A stretch of DNA of 64,000 bases from Planctomycetaceae bacterium. Lineage in GTDB: Bacteria; Planctomycetota; Planctomycetia; Planctomycetales; Planctomycetaceae. Below are positions 26,484 to 35,940 of the stretch, piece by piece. The number at the start of each line of letters is the position of its first letter. The stretch's first letter is position 1. The translations under genes and the position numbers were made by a program. A model generated the notes under the pieces. It was not told where the DNA came from. It worked only from the letters and a program-made list of their open reading frames with translations, and made no database searches. The stretch lies in NCBI GenBank assembly GCA_021732975.1, contig JAKFWC010000022.1, forward strand, positions 62,001-126,000, written 5' to 3'.

Positions 26484-26619
26484 AACCCATCCCCCTGAGC
26501 GCCCGGAATCAGCACCGGTCGTTTCCAGAGGTTATCGGCGGTTCGAGTTTGACGACTTCAACGATCTTGCGAAGGCTGTTGATTCTGGCGAGGACGCAAA
26601 GACTGCGGGGGATATGCGG

Positions 26620-27831
26620 CTATGCTGTCCGTACGGCTTGCCGGTAGGTCTCGGCCAGAAAAGGGACGATCAACTCCTTGAGCTGTTCGACTTCAATCAA
26701 AAAGGAATCGTGCCCAAAGACACTTTCCAATTCGAGGTACGTGACGTGCCGACGAGCTTTCAGCATCGCCGTCACGATCTCGCGGCTTTGGGAGGCCGGG
26801 AACAACCAGTCGGTGTTATAGGAAGTCACGAGAAACCGGGCATCGGTCTTACTGAGCGCGTCCTGCAACGATCCATACTGGGCGGCGAGGTCGATGTAAT
26901 CCATCGCCCGAGTGAGATACAGATAGCTGTTGGCATCAAACCGCTCGACGAATCGCTTCCCCTGATAGTGCAGATAACTTTCGATCTGAAACTCGGTCTC
27001 GCGCTGGAGTTCGTACGCCAGATGATCACTGTGCTGTAACCGGCGACCGAATTTGCGCTCGATGGACAGTTCCGACAGATACGTGATGTGGGCCAACATC
27101 CGCGCGAGGGCCAAGCCATAACGCGGTCCCGCTTCACCATGCTTGTGCAAGCCGTCGGCGCTGTAGTAATCGCCGTTGTGAAAATGTGGATCGGCATAAA
27201 TCGCGCGGCGACCGACCGCATTGAACGCGATCCCTTGTGCCGACAGATTCGCCGCTGCCGCGAGACAGATCCCCGCGCGCAACGTGTCCGGATACCGTGC
27301 CGCCCACTTCAGCACCTGCATACCGCCGAGACTGCCGCCGATCACGGCCAGCAGTTTCTCGATGCCGAAGGACCGGGCTAACTCCAAATGGACCGCAACC
27401 ATGTCGCCCACGGTGATGAACGGAAACGCCAGACCGAACGGTCGTCCCGTCTCAGGGTTGATCGAACTCGGTCCCGTTGTGCCCTGACAGCCGCCGAGCA
27501 CGTTCGCGCAGATGATAAAGTACTTGTTGGTATCGAGCGCGCGACCGGGACCGATCAAACCGTCCCACCACCCCACTTTCTTGTCATCCGCACTATGTTT
27601 ACCAGCGACGTGCGCATCCCCAGTGAGTGCGTGGCACACAAAGATTGCATTGTCCTTTGCGGCGACAAGGGTGCCGTAGGTTTCATACGCCACGGTCACG
27701 GGACCGATGCGTTCGCCGCTTTCCAGTTCCAGCGGCTGCTGCGCATGAAACAATTCGACCGACTGCGTCTGCACGAGGCCGACGCCTTCGTCTTCCGGTT
27801 TGAGATTGGCGGATTGAAACTCAGAGGCCAT
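26620..27831 (-). CDS. metX: Homoserine O-acetyltransferase
   Basis: This alpha/beta-hydrolase of 403 residues acylates homoserine in methionine synthesis. The nucleophile is Ser167 in IGGSLGGMQVLKW; the other triad residues are the Asp in TDWLFP and the His in GHDSFLIE. Diagnostic family segments include VAYETYG near the N-terminus, CHALTGDAHVAG, GWWDGLIGPG, NVLGGCQGTTGP and PFITVGDMV. Length and motif order match MetX. No MetW gene is adjacent. Whether it uses acetyl- or succinyl-CoA cannot be read with certainty from the sequence. Confidence 0.95.
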   Translation of the reverse strand: MASEFQSANLKPEDEGVGLVQTQSVELFHAQQPLELESGERIGPVTVAYETYGTLVAAKDNAIFVCHALTGDAHVAGKHSADDKKVGWWDGLIGPGRALDTNKYFIICANVLGGCQGTTGPSSINPETGRPFGLAFPFITVGDMVAVHLELARSFGIEKLLAVIGGSLGGMQVLKWAARYPDTLRAGICLAAAANLSAQGIAFNAVGRRAIYADPHFHNGDYYSADGLHKHGEAGPRYGLALARMLAHITYLSELSIERKFGRRLQHSDHLAYELQRETEFQIESYLHYQGKRFVERFDANSYLYLTRAMDYIDLAAQYGSLQDALSKTDARFLVTSYNTDWLFPASQSREIVTAMLKARRHVTYLELESVFGHDSFLIEVEQLKELIVPFLAETYRQAVRTA

Positions 27832-28049
27832 GAAGGGCTGATCTTTGCGGGCTGGTCGAGCAACGTTTCAAGACCAGCGATTCTATCGGAACCGTCGCGC
27901 CGGTGCAGCCATGCCAATGGAGACATCGCTGCCAAAAGCGACGGCGAGGCGTTGCTTGCATCCCGCGCGGGCTCGGTGGATACTGCCCCACGCATCGATT
28001 TTCTCCCATTGGTGGGCGGTCTCCATTTCTCTGAAGAAGGAACATCGTG
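27832..28049. other. Divergent intergenic region upstream of metX and the esterase gene
   Basis: These 218 bases must hold promoters for both genes. The only structure noticed is a 7-bp stem GCTGGTC/GACCAGC (27851-27857 with 27872-27878) just upstream of metX. It does not match a SAM riboswitch pattern that I can recognise. No clear -35/-10 pair was assigned. Confidence 0.35.
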
Positions 28050-29594
28050 ATGGTGTGTGGTCTCGCACGAAGTCTGATTCGCGCGGGCGCAGTCGCGCTC
28101 GGCCTGATCGCAGCGGCCGGTGGGTCAACGACGTTCGCCGATGTCAAAGTCCCCAACATTTTCACCGATCATATGGTGTTGCAGCAGGGACAGAAGAACC
28201 GCGTGTGGGGTTCGGCCGACGCTGGGGAAACCGTGAAGGTGACCTTCGGCGGACAATCGCACACGGCCACGCCCGGTGCGGACGGCAAGTGGACGGTGAC
28301 CCTCGATGCGCTGCCGGTGAATGCGACGCCGCAGACGCTGACCATCGCCGGCAAGAACACGATCAAGATCGAAGACGTGCTCGTTGGCGAAGTCTGGATC
28401 TGTTCCGGCCAGTCGAACATGCAATGGTCCGTCAACAGCTCGACGGATTCCGATCTGGAAAAGCTCTCCGCGAAGTTCCCGAAAATTCGGATGATCAATT
28501 TCCCGCAGATTGGCAAACAGGAATCGATTTGGTCACACGACGATCGAAAATGGCAGGTGTGTGCTCCGGAGACCGTCGGTGGGTGGTCGGCCGTGGGGTA
28601 TTTCTTCGCCAAGCAACTGCACCAGACGCTGGATGTGCCGGTGGGCATGATCAACAACGCCTGGGGCGGCAGTGCCGCGGAAGCGTGGGTGAACCGCGAC
28701 CTGCTCGCCAAGACCGAAGAATTCAAGCCGCTGATGGATCGCTGGGAACAGCAGGAAAAAGCGTTCGAGGAACTGTCCCTGAAAGCCGATCTTGGCGAGG
28801 ATCAGAAGAAACAGCTTGGCAACTTGAAAGGACAGATGGGGGGCAACCATCGTCCCGGCAACATTTATAATGGCGTGTTGAAATCGCATCTCGGTTATGG
28901 CATCCGTGGAGCAATCTGGTACCAGGGCGAATCGAACGCCGGCCGGGCTTACCAGTACCGCAATCTGTTCCCGCTGATGATCAAGAATTGGCGGGACGAA
29001 TGGGGCCAGGGCGATTTCCCGTTCTACTATGTGCAACTCGCCGATTTTCTCGCCGAAAAGCCAGAGCCGGGCGACAGCAGTTGGGCCGAGCTTCGCGAAG
29101 CGCAGACGATGACGATGGACAAGCTGCCGAACGTCGGCGAAGCCGTGATCATCGACATCGGCGAAGGCAAAGACATTCACCCCAAGAACAAGCTGGACGT
29201 TGGCAAGCGGCTGGCCCGATGGGCACTTGCTAAGGACTATGGTGTGCAGGTTCCCTACAAGAGTCCGCGGTACAAGTCGATGGTGAAGAATGGCAACAAG
29301 ATCACACTGACGTTCGATAATCTCGATGGCGGTTTCCGTCCGTTCGATGTCAACGAACCGCGCGGATTCGCCATTGCCGGTGCCGACAAGAAGTTTGTGT
29401 GGGCACGGGCGAAGTTCACCGATGACAAGAAAAAGACGGAGGTCGAAGTCTGGAGCGATGCTGTCGCCGACCCGGCTTCCGTGCGATATGCCTGGGCCGA
29501 TAACCCCGTGTGCAACATGTACAGCAATGCGGGCTTGCCGTTGACCCCGTTCCGAACCGACGACTGGCCGGGTGTGACGATCAACAGCAAGTAA
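28050..29594 (+). CDS. Secreted sialate O-acetylesterase-like carbohydrate esterase
   Basis: This protein of about 514 residues has a signal peptide (LIRAGAVALGLIAAAGGSTTFA). The N-terminal part is a beta-domain (FTDHMVLQQGQKNRVWGSA), followed by an SGNH/SASA-type esterase domain. The GQSN block is WICSGQSNMQW (Ser122), and IWYQGESNAGRAY is the second conserved block. The family deacetylates sialic acids and other sugars such as acetylated xylan. ATG at 28050 follows AAGGA by eight bases; GTG at 28047 is the alternative. A strong terminator lies 28 bases after the stop, so it is monocistronic. Confidence 0.9.
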   Translation: MVCGLARSLIRAGAVALGLIAAAGGSTTFADVKVPNIFTDHMVLQQGQKNRVWGSADAGETVKVTFGGQSHTATPGADGKWTVTLDALPVNATPQTLTIAGKNTIKIEDVLVGEVWICSGQSNMQWSVNSSTDSDLEKLSAKFPKIRMINFPQIGKQESIWSHDDRKWQVCAPETVGGWSAVGYFFAKQLHQTLDVPVGMINNAWGGSAAEAWVNRDLLAKTEEFKPLMDRWEQQEKAFEELSLKADLGEDQKKQLGNLKGQMGGNHRPGNIYNGVLKSHLGYGIRGAIWYQGESNAGRAYQYRNLFPLMIKNWRDEWGQGDFPFYYVQLADFLAEKPEPGDSSWAELREAQTMTMDKLPNVGEAVIIDIGEGKDIHPKNKLDVGKRLARWALAKDYGVQVPYKSPRYKSMVKNGNKITLTFDNLDGGFRPFDVNEPRGFAIAGADKKFVWARAKFTDDKKKTEVEVWSDAVADPASVRYAWADNPVCNMYSNAGLPLTPFRTDDWPGVTINSK

Positions 29595-29622
29595 GCTGTC
29601 GTTCGCCGCCCTGCATCAAAAC

Positions 29623-29658
29623 CAAGAGGCCGACTGCTCCAAAGCAGTCGGCCTCTTG
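29623..29658 (+). terminator. Rho-independent type hairpin
   Basis: A perfect 16-bp stem (29623-29638 with 29643-29658) closes on CCAA, 28 bases after the esterase stop. It is one of the strongest hairpins in the window. Confidence 0.85.
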
Positions 29659-29664
29659 TATTGA

Positions 29665-29757
29665 ACGAGCTGGAAACGTGAGCGACGGGCGGTTCCACCC
29701 GGGATTTTCACGGGGCAACAGAAATGCAAATGCCCGTCACTCACGCTTCCGACTTGT
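29665..29757. repeat. Imperfect palindromic repeat, AGCGACGG family
   Basis: The arms at 29665-29690 and 29732-29757 are complementary with about five mismatches. The arm keeps ..GGAAACGTGAGCGACGGGC. It lies between convergent genes, sandwiched between two terminators. Confidence 0.7.
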
Positions 29758-29781
29758 GAATGCAAGGCGAGGCGGAGCCTC

Positions 29782-29816
29782 AAAGAAAAAAGGCTCCCAG
29801 GCAGGAGCCTGGGAGC
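29782..29816 (-). terminator. Intrinsic terminator of the prc gene
   Basis: Read on the minus strand, a 10-bp stem GCTCCCAGGC/GCCTGGGAGC (loop TCCT) is followed at once by CTTTTTTCTTT. It lies about 30 bases after the protease stop. Confidence 0.85.
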
Positions 29817-29844
29817 AGTGAATGCGATGGTGATCGGTCCGCTC

Positions 29845-31905
29845 TTACCGCGAGGCCGCCGTGCGGGCCTGGCGGAGAAGATGCAGATAATCGGCGGCGA
29901 TGTGGAGGACTTCCTTGTTGTAATCGGTCTCTTTGAAGACCGGACCTTCGCCCGTGCCGTTTTCCTTTTCTTCTTCTTCCTTAGCGACTTCGTTTGCTGC
30001 CTTATCTTCGTCCCGTTCCTTCTGCAACGTTTCCTCGTTCAGCGAAACCGTCTTGCGATTCTTCCGCGTGAGGTATCGCTCGATATCCTTCTTGATCTCG
30101 GCGAACTTCGGGTCGGCCGCGATGCGCTTGGCGCTCGTCTCCCGCAGACCGGCAATGATCCCCGGTTCGGCCATGTTGTAAATCACATGGGCGGCGGGTT
30201 CGATGCGATCGAATGCCAACGCATTTTCGAGGAACGATTCGCCCAGGTCCATGTGATCGAGCAGCGACGGCAGAACGATGTCCGATTCCACGCCGCGGTT
30301 CTGCGTGCTGTCGCCGTTCACGCGGTAGAACTGGTTGATGGTCAGCTTCAAGGCACCGCGATTCTGGCGGGCCGTCAGGAAACCGCTCGTCACCGGCATC
30401 ACGTTCTGAACGGTCCCTTTGCCGTGCGTGGTGGTGTCGCCGATGATGAGGCCGCGGCGGTAGTCCTTAATTACAGCGGCGAAAATCTCCGAAGCGGAGG
30501 CCGCCAGCCGATTACAGAGCACGACCACCGGGCCATCGTACTGCACGCCGGATTCCGTATCGTCGTGGCTTTTCACTTTGCCGTTTTGTTCTTTCACCTG
30601 CACCACGGGGCCTTTGTCGACAAACAACCCCGACACTTCGATGGCTTCGCTGAGGGCCCCGCCACCATTCATACGGAGGTCGACCACGACCACGTCAACA
30701 CCGCCCTGCTTGCGGAAGTCGGCGAGAACTTTACTGACATCGCGGGCCGTGCTCTTGAAGTCATCCAATCCCTGCTGGGCACCGCTGAAATCGCGATAAA
30801 ACGACGGGATATCGATCACACCGACGCGGCCGGTCGTACCCGGAATCCACTTCGACGAATCGATAATCTCGCCTTTGACTTCGGAAGAAGTCAATTCGAT
30901 CTTCGCCCGCACCAGCGTGTATTCCACGGTTTCGTTGGCACCATTGAGCACCCGCAGGCGAACGCGCGAGCCGCCTTCACCCCGAATGAGACGCACCACG
31001 CGACTGAGTTTCATCTCGACGATGTCGACCCACTCGCCATCGCCTTGTGCCACCGCGGTGATCTTATCGTTGACCTTCAAGCGGGCGTCCTTTTCCGCCG
31101 CCCCACCCTTCACCACTTGCGCGACGATTGTGTAACCGTCTTCCGACCGCAACGCGGCTCCGATGCCTTCCAGACTCAACCGCATCTGGATGTTGAAGTC
31201 TTCCAGCGTCTGCGGAGACATGTAGCTCGAATGGGGATCGAAGCAGTGGGCTAACGACGACAGGTACATCTCGAGGACTTCGCTGTCTTCGGTGTCGTGC
31301 GCATTCCGCTTCACAGTGTCGTACCGTTTGTGCAACCGTTTTTTGGCTTCTTCCGGGGCGATCTTGTCGAGATTCATTCCCAGCAGATCGAACTTGATCC
31401 GCTTCCGCCAGCGCTCGTTCAATTCTTTCACATCCGGCGCCCAACTGATCTGATCTCCATCGACCGACATCGACTCATCGACGGTAAAGTCATGTGCCGC
31501 ATCGACATTCTTGTGTGCTACGGCGATTCGCTCGTCAAGGCGTCGCAGATACGTCGAGAACACCAGGCGCGCGAAATCGACATTTCCCTGCTTCAGAATC
31601 AGGTCGTCGAGCTGATCGCGGTAGCGATTGAATTCGTCGATGTCCGACTGCAGAAAATAGAGCTTCTGCGGGTCGAGGTCTTTCAGCAGACGTTTAACGA
31701 GCATCTGCGAAATGCGGTCGTCGATCTGTTTCTGACTGATGTGATGCTTGCTGATCATGTCCGCGACGAGTTTCGCGGTGGTGTTTTCGTTGCTGTTGCC
31801 GTTATTCAGCTGCTGGGCACCGATGGTCGAAGCGACCAGAAGGACCACCAGACCGGAGACGCAACAGGCCGTACGAGAGGGCAAACACAGTCTCATGGAG
31901 CTCAT
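29845..31905 (-). CDS. prc: Carboxy-terminal processing protease (Tsp/Prc, S41A)
   Basis: This 686-residue periplasmic protease has a signal peptide (VSGLVVLLVASTIGA), an N-terminal helical domain, a PDZ domain (about residues 245-330) and the S41 catalytic domain. The catalytic Ser is in LAASASEIFAAVIKDY (about residue 470), with the Lys of the dyad in THGKGTVQ (about 496). A C-terminal helical domain with a Lys/Glu-rich stretch (DEDKAANEVAKEEEEK) completes the Prc architecture (DUF3340-like). It degrades or trims envelope proteins from their C-termini. It forms a single-gene unit ended by its own terminator. Confidence 0.95.
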   Translation of the reverse strand: MSSMRLCLPSRTACCVSGLVVLLVASTIGAQQLNNGNSNENTTAKLVADMISKHHISQKQIDDRISQMLVKRLLKDLDPQKLYFLQSDIDEFNRYRDQLDDLILKQGNVDFARLVFSTYLRRLDERIAVAHKNVDAAHDFTVDESMSVDGDQISWAPDVKELNERWRKRIKFDLLGMNLDKIAPEEAKKRLHKRYDTVKRNAHDTEDSEVLEMYLSSLAHCFDPHSSYMSPQTLEDFNIQMRLSLEGIGAALRSEDGYTIVAQVVKGGAAEKDARLKVNDKITAVAQGDGEWVDIVEMKLSRVVRLIRGEGGSRVRLRVLNGANETVEYTLVRAKIELTSSEVKGEIIDSSKWIPGTTGRVGVIDIPSFYRDFSGAQQGLDDFKSTARDVSKVLADFRKQGGVDVVVVDLRMNGGGALSEAIEVSGLFVDKGPVVQVKEQNGKVKSHDDTESGVQYDGPVVVLCNRLAASASEIFAAVIKDYRRGLIIGDTTTHGKGTVQNVMPVTSGFLTARQNRGALKLTINQFYRVNGDSTQNRGVESDIVLPSLLDHMDLGESFLENALAFDRIEPAAHVIYNMAEPGIIAGLRETSAKRIAADPKFAEIKKDIERYLTRKNRKTVSLNEETLQKERDEDKAANEVAKEEEEKENGTGEGPVFKETDYNKEVLHIAADYLHLLRQARTAASR

Positions 31906-32204
31906 CCGTGTTCAGAGACGGGGCTGGCGGCAGCGATATTTCACTGCGATCATCGAATCGTAGCCAAACAGGCCGGTTGTGGCAAGACGCGCTGTGAACG
32001 AGGGTTACATTCATGCCGACAGGACACATCCCACTTGGGAAATGGAAGAACGCCGTCGAATGAACGGGGAAGCCACCCGCGAAAAATCGGCTTTGTTCAA
32101 CGGCCCGGCGAATCGAACGATTCGGCCTCGCGTCTTCAATTCAACCCGCAAACAAAACCCTCGCTTGGCAGGCGGCCGGGCGCGGAGTTATAGTGTCGCG
32201 GCCT
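31906..32204. other. Intergenic region between prc and tRNA-Ser
   Basis: These 299 bases separate the divergent prc and tRNA genes and should contain both promoters. No repeat, conserved ORF or assigned RNA was seen. Confidence 0.4.
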
Positions 32205-32291
32205 GGAGAGGTGGCTGAGCGGCCGAAAGCACCGCATTGCTAATGCGGCGTAGGGGAAACTCTACCGCGGGTTCGAATCCCGCCCTCTCCG
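32205..32291 (+). tRNA. tRNA-Ser(GCT)
   Basis: A complete 87-base cloverleaf. Acceptor GGAGAGG pairs with CCTCTCC, with discriminator G. The D arm begins GCTGAGC; the anticodon stem is CCGCA/TGCGG with loop TTGCTAA, giving anticodon GCT (reads AGC/AGT). A long class II variable arm and T arm GCGGG-TTCGAAT-CCCGC follow. CCA is not encoded. Confidence 0.97.
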
Positions 32292-32299
32292 TTACCGAT

Positions 32300-32350
32300 A
32301 AACGCGTCGTCCGAAGTGGCTTTGCAGCAATAACTTCGGGCGACGCGTTT
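32300..32350 (+). terminator. Terminator after tRNA-Ser
   Basis: An 18-bp stem with one G-T pair (32300-32317 with 32333-32350) is followed by CTTTT. It begins nine bases after the tRNA. Confidence 0.8.
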
Positions 32351-32567
32351 CTTTTGGCAGAACGCTTTCTGCCAGATCACGGCCAAATGAGGGCTTACGA
32401 AGCCTTGCCGCACCAAGTCTGGCTGCTTGAAACTGATCCGGCGGCACGGCTGTTTTCTTCGGTGGGGGGGAAGGACAACACGGTCCTTCTGCCGTCGCGA
32501 TTTATGGGCTCCAAGTGATTGTCGCGGTGGACCATCGCCGCACCCGCATGGCCCACTTCGTAGTCCG

Positions 32568-33908
32568 TTATGAATCTTCTAATCGTAATCGTTCAAGGAT
32601 GCGGTAGAGTTTGCGGCGATGGATCCCCAGTGCGCGAGCTGCGAGCGATTTGTTTCCCTCGCAGCGCTGCAACACATCCTGGACATGTTGTCGCTCGATG
32701 TCGACGAGGTGATCGCCGGTTGCGGAAGCGGCTGCCGCAATTGTGCCGGGAACGATCTCGCCCGTCTGGTCAATGATCTCCGTTGGAAGGTCATCCAGCG
32801 AGACGATTGGCGGCGTCGCGAGAATGGTGGCGCGATCCATCACATTGCGAAGCTGGCGAACGTTGCCCGGCCAGTTGTAGTGCTGCAATGCTTCCAGAGC
32901 ATCAGCTTCGATCGACCATCCGGTTGGTAAAAAGTGATGCACGAGCAATGAAACATCGCCGGATCGATCGCGCAGCGGAGGCAGAATAATCGGCAGGACG
33001 TTGATCCGATACCATAAATCCTCGCGGAAACGATGCTCCCGCACTTCCACACTGAGGTCGCGGTTCGTCGCCGCGACAATGCGGACATCGACGCGACGTT
33101 CCTGCGAAGAACCGACGCGACGCAACGAGCCATCTTCCAGCACGCGGAGCAGTTTCGGCTGTACCGCACCGGGCAGTTCGCCGATTTCGTCGATGAACAG
33201 CGTGCCTCCATCGGCGACTTCAAAGAGCCCGGCTTTAGCTTCGGTGGCCCCGGTGAAGGCCCCCTTCTCGTGTCCGAAGAGTTCGCTTTCCACGAGTTGG
33301 TCGGGCAACGCGGCACAGTTCACGACGACGAACGGGCGATCGGCGCGCAGACTGCAGCGTTGAATCGCTCGGGCGGCGAGTTCCTTGCCGACTCCGGTTT
33401 CACCCAGGACGAGCACCGGCTTGTCGGTGGGACCGATGCGCTCAATCAATTGCAGCGCGGCGCGCAACGCGGGGGAATCGCCCACCATCTCACGCGTCAC
33501 TTGTTCCCGGCGGGCAATCGCTTTCCACTGCTCGGCTTCTTTCTTGACGCGGCCATGCTCGGCGGCCTTACGGCAGCGTTCTTCGAGGGCCGACAATCCA
33601 AACGGCTTGGTCAGATAGTCATTCGCGCCGCACTTCATCGCCTCGACCGCGGTTTCCACCGTGGCGGACCCCGTCAACATGATGATTTCGGTTTCGATTC
33701 CCGCGTCGTGCCAGCGCTGGAGCAGATCGAGACCCGTCATATCGGGCAGGCGGAGATCAATGATGGCAACATCGAAACGACGCTGCGACATCTGCTCGAG
33801 CGCGGCGTCCCCACGCCCGACATCGGCGACCCGGTGACCGCGGCGGGTCATCCATTGCCGGACGGTCAGGCGAAAGTCGTCATCATCTTCGACCAGGAGA
33901 ATATCCAT
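32568..33908 (-). CDS. NtrC-type sigma-54-dependent response regulator
   Basis: This 446-residue protein starts at ATG 33908, where the receiver domain begins (MDILLVEDDDD). The phospho-acceptor Asp is in AIIDLRLPD; the conserved Thr (MLTGSA) and Lys (TKPF) follow. The central AAA+ domain has Walker A GETGVGKE, the sigma-54 contact loop GAFTGA, Walker B TLFIDEIGE and arginine-finger region RFREDLWYRINV. The C-terminus is a Fis-type helix-turn-helix (NKSLAARALGIHRRKLYRIL). It activates sigma-54 promoters after phosphorylation. It is divergent from the cbb3 operon and has no kinase gene next to it; the PAS kinase encoded at 42266 is the nearest candidate partner. Confidence 0.93.
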   Translation of the reverse strand: MDILLVEDDDDFRLTVRQWMTRRGHRVADVGRGDAALEQMSQRRFDVAIIDLRLPDMTGLDLLQRWHDAGIETEIIMLTGSATVETAVEAMKCGANDYLTKPFGLSALEERCRKAAEHGRVKKEAEQWKAIARREQVTREMVGDSPALRAALQLIERIGPTDKPVLVLGETGVGKELAARAIQRCSLRADRPFVVVNCAALPDQLVESELFGHEKGAFTGATEAKAGLFEVADGGTLFIDEIGELPGAVQPKLLRVLEDGSLRRVGSSQERRVDVRIVAATNRDLSVEVREHRFREDLWYRINVLPIILPPLRDRSGDVSLLVHHFLPTGWSIEADALEALQHYNWPGNVRQLRNVMDRATILATPPIVSLDDLPTEIIDQTGEIVPGTIAAAASATGDHLVDIERQHVQDVLQRCEGNKSLAARALGIHRRKLYRILERLRLEDS

Positions 33909-34186
33909 TCGACGCGGCTCGCGATCCGACAGGGAAATGGGGCTGCCGACCACGATTGTGACAAATCCGCACACTGCACGCATCTGCTGTGACGAGCCCG
34001 CACACCACATCCGTGCAATTGTTCCCTCGCCGCGTTGAGAACGACGCCGTTTCGGGCGGGAAACGCGATTTTGAATTCTTTGCCGGCAACCAGCGCCGCT
34101 GGCATCCCTGTTGCTATGAGGTCGACAGATGTCATTCCTCGAGAGTGCCTGTGCGGAATGCGTCGGATCTTGCCGGGAGCTTGTGC

Positions 34187-35233
34187 GTGAACCTGCGATT
34201 GATGAAATGGTCCGCCTGGATGGTCTGCCTTGTGGTGGGATTGGCAGGTTGTCAGCGGACAGAACCACCCCAGTTCGTCTCCATTCCCAAGGTTGGCGAG
34301 TTGCCTGCCGAGTTGCAGACAGCCGTGAAAGCTGAGCTCGTCAAGTATGCGGGAACCTTTCAACAACCGAAGCTGATGACGGAGGCCGATGGGCCGAAGC
34401 CGGATTTGGCACGCGGACAAACGGTGTATCAGGAACGTTGCGTGCAGTGCCATGGCGTGAGTGGTGATGGTCAAGGGCATGCCGCGAAGTACATGTATCC
34501 CAAGCCGCGCGATTATCGCCGCGGGTTATTCAAGTTCACGTCGACACCCTACGGAGCCCGACCCCAGCGCGATGATCTGATGCGTACCGTCCGGCTCGGC
34601 ATCCGCGGAACATCCATGCCCGGCTTCGCGCTGCTGCCGGAGCACGATCTGCAGTCGGTGGTCGATTACGTCCTGCTTTTGTCTCGACGCGGTGAACTCG
34701 AAGAGTTGCTGACATCAACCGCGGAATCGGAAGAAGAAGTCGATCCCGAAGCGGTCAAGGACGATCTCGTGCCCACCGTGCTGCGTCGCTGGCAGGAAGG
34801 GGACGAAGGCGAAGTCCGCACTCTCTCGCTGCCACCGAAGTTCACCTCGGCCCATGTAGAGCGCGGCAAAGTCGCCTTCCTGTCAAAGGGTTGCTCGAAG
34901 TGCCACGGGGACGACGGCCGCGGCCAGACGCTGGAAAACCGCGGCAACGATGCCTGGGGACAACCGACGCGGGCTGCGGATCTCACGTCGGGAATGTTGC
35001 GAGGTGGCACGCGGCCCTTGGACATCTATCGCCGCATCTATTCGGGCATCAACGGCACGCCAATGCCGAGCTTCGCCAGCGCCTTGCAGAACGAACCGGA
35101 CACGATCTGGGATCTGGTGGCCTATGTGTTGAGCGTGTCGAATCATCGCCGTGAAGGTCAGATTCCGCCGCCCGGTCCGAACCGTCCGTATCTCCCACCT
35201 GCCGCGGCGGACGTTGCTCCGACGGCTCCCTGA
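34187..35233 (+). CDS. Dihaem cytochrome c lipoprotein of the cbb3 operon
   Basis: GTG at 34187 is chosen because CGGGAG lies eight bases upstream; ATG at 34202 is the alternative. The 348-residue protein has a lipoprotein signal (lipobox GLAGC). Two class I cytochrome c domains follow, with CVQCH (Cys85) and CSKCH (Cys236) and Met-ligand candidates TSMPGF and TPMPSF. The segment PKPRDYRRGLFKFTST and overall layout show it to be a paralogue of the cytochrome encoded at 2864-4405, without the long Lys-rich linker. It heads the cbb3 operon and may replace the membrane-anchored dihaem subunit CcoP as electron donor. Confidence 0.88.
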   Translation: MNLRLMKWSAWMVCLVVGLAGCQRTEPPQFVSIPKVGELPAELQTAVKAELVKYAGTFQQPKLMTEADGPKPDLARGQTVYQERCVQCHGVSGDGQGHAAKYMYPKPRDYRRGLFKFTSTPYGARPQRDDLMRTVRLGIRGTSMPGFALLPEHDLQSVVDYVLLLSRRGELEELLTSTAESEEEVDPEAVKDDLVPTVLRRWQEGDEGEVRTLSLPPKFTSAHVERGKVAFLSKGCSKCHGDDGRGQTLENRGNDAWGQPTRAADLTSGMLRGGTRPLDIYRRIYSGINGTPMPSFASALQNEPDTIWDLVAYVLSVSNHRREGQIPPPGPNRPYLPPAAADVAPTAP

Positions 35234-35270
35234 ATCCACGAGAACGCACAGTTTTGGAGACACCACGGCG

Positions 35271-35939
35271 ATGACATTCGACGATCGCAAACTGACGGAA
35301 CTGACGGAACTCCGTGAGCGCGTGCAGCGTCTGGAAGCGGAGTTGTCGGCCTCGACATCTCCCGACCAGTGGCCGCCGACAGGCTTTTACTGGGCCTACT
35401 ACGCCACCACGGGCTTCCTGCTGGGCATGTTCGGCGCGATGGCCAGCCTGATGATCAATGTCATCGGAGCACCGATCGTCGGCAAGAGTCCGCTGGAACT
35501 GATTCGAGTCTATCTCACGTTTCCCCTCGGCGAACAAGCGTTGCGACTCGCGTCGCAGCAGACCGATGTCTATGCCATCGGTGACGGCGTGATGTTGGCG
35601 ATCGGCTGTTGCCTGTACCTGGCGACGGGCATGGTCCTCGGCGTGCCGTTCTTCGCCGTGCTGGTTCGGCTCACGGAAGGGAAGTCAACGGGTTACCGCC
35701 TGGGAGTGGCAACCGTTCTATCGCTCATCCTGTGGACCATCAACTTTTACGGCATTCTGTCGTGGCTGCAGCCGGCCCTGATTGGCGGAAATTGGATTAC
35801 GGACCCCGCCATTCTGCCCACCTGGGTGGCCGCAGTGACGCACCTGATTTTCGGATGGACATTGGCACTGCTGTATCCCTTGGGACGATTCCAGGTCTAC
35901 CACCAACCGACGGCCATGCCCGGCCAGCGTGAGGATTGA
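35271..35939 (+). CDS. Four-helix membrane protein of the cbb3 operon, unknown function
   Basis: This 222-residue protein from ATG 35271 (GGAG upstream) starts with a short leucine-heptad segment (LTELTELRERVQRLEAEL) that could form a coiled coil. Four predicted membrane helices follow (about 35-62, 100-127, 133-160 and 168-195). The last loop has a short Tyr/His segment (FQVYHQPT). No conserved metal or haem motif is seen. It lies between the dihaem cytochrome and CcoN genes in a tightly packed operon, so a role in assembly or as an accessory subunit is likely by context only. Confidence 0.7.
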   Translation: MTFDDRKLTELTELRERVQRLEAELSASTSPDQWPPTGFYWAYYATTGFLLGMFGAMASLMINVIGAPIVGKSPLELIRVYLTFPLGEQALRLASQQTDVYAIGDGVMLAIGCCLYLATGMVLGVPFFAVLVRLTEGKSTGYRLGVATVLSLILWTINFYGILSWLQPALIGGNWITDPAILPTWVAAVTHLIFGWTLALLYPLGRFQVYHQPTAMPGQRED

Positions 35940-35940
35940 G

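Noticed and set aside
27832-28049. Possible SAM riboswitch upstream of metX
   Set aside because: Only one short stem (GCTGGTC/GACCAGC) was found; no conserved SAM-box pattern could be matched.
29818-31254. 478-residue open frame opposite prc
   Set aside because: It lies antisense to a clearly functional protease and runs over its terminator; composition is shadow-like.
32237-32518. 93-residue open frame starting inside tRNA-Ser
   Set aside because: It overlaps the tRNA and its terminator and shows no recognisable domain.
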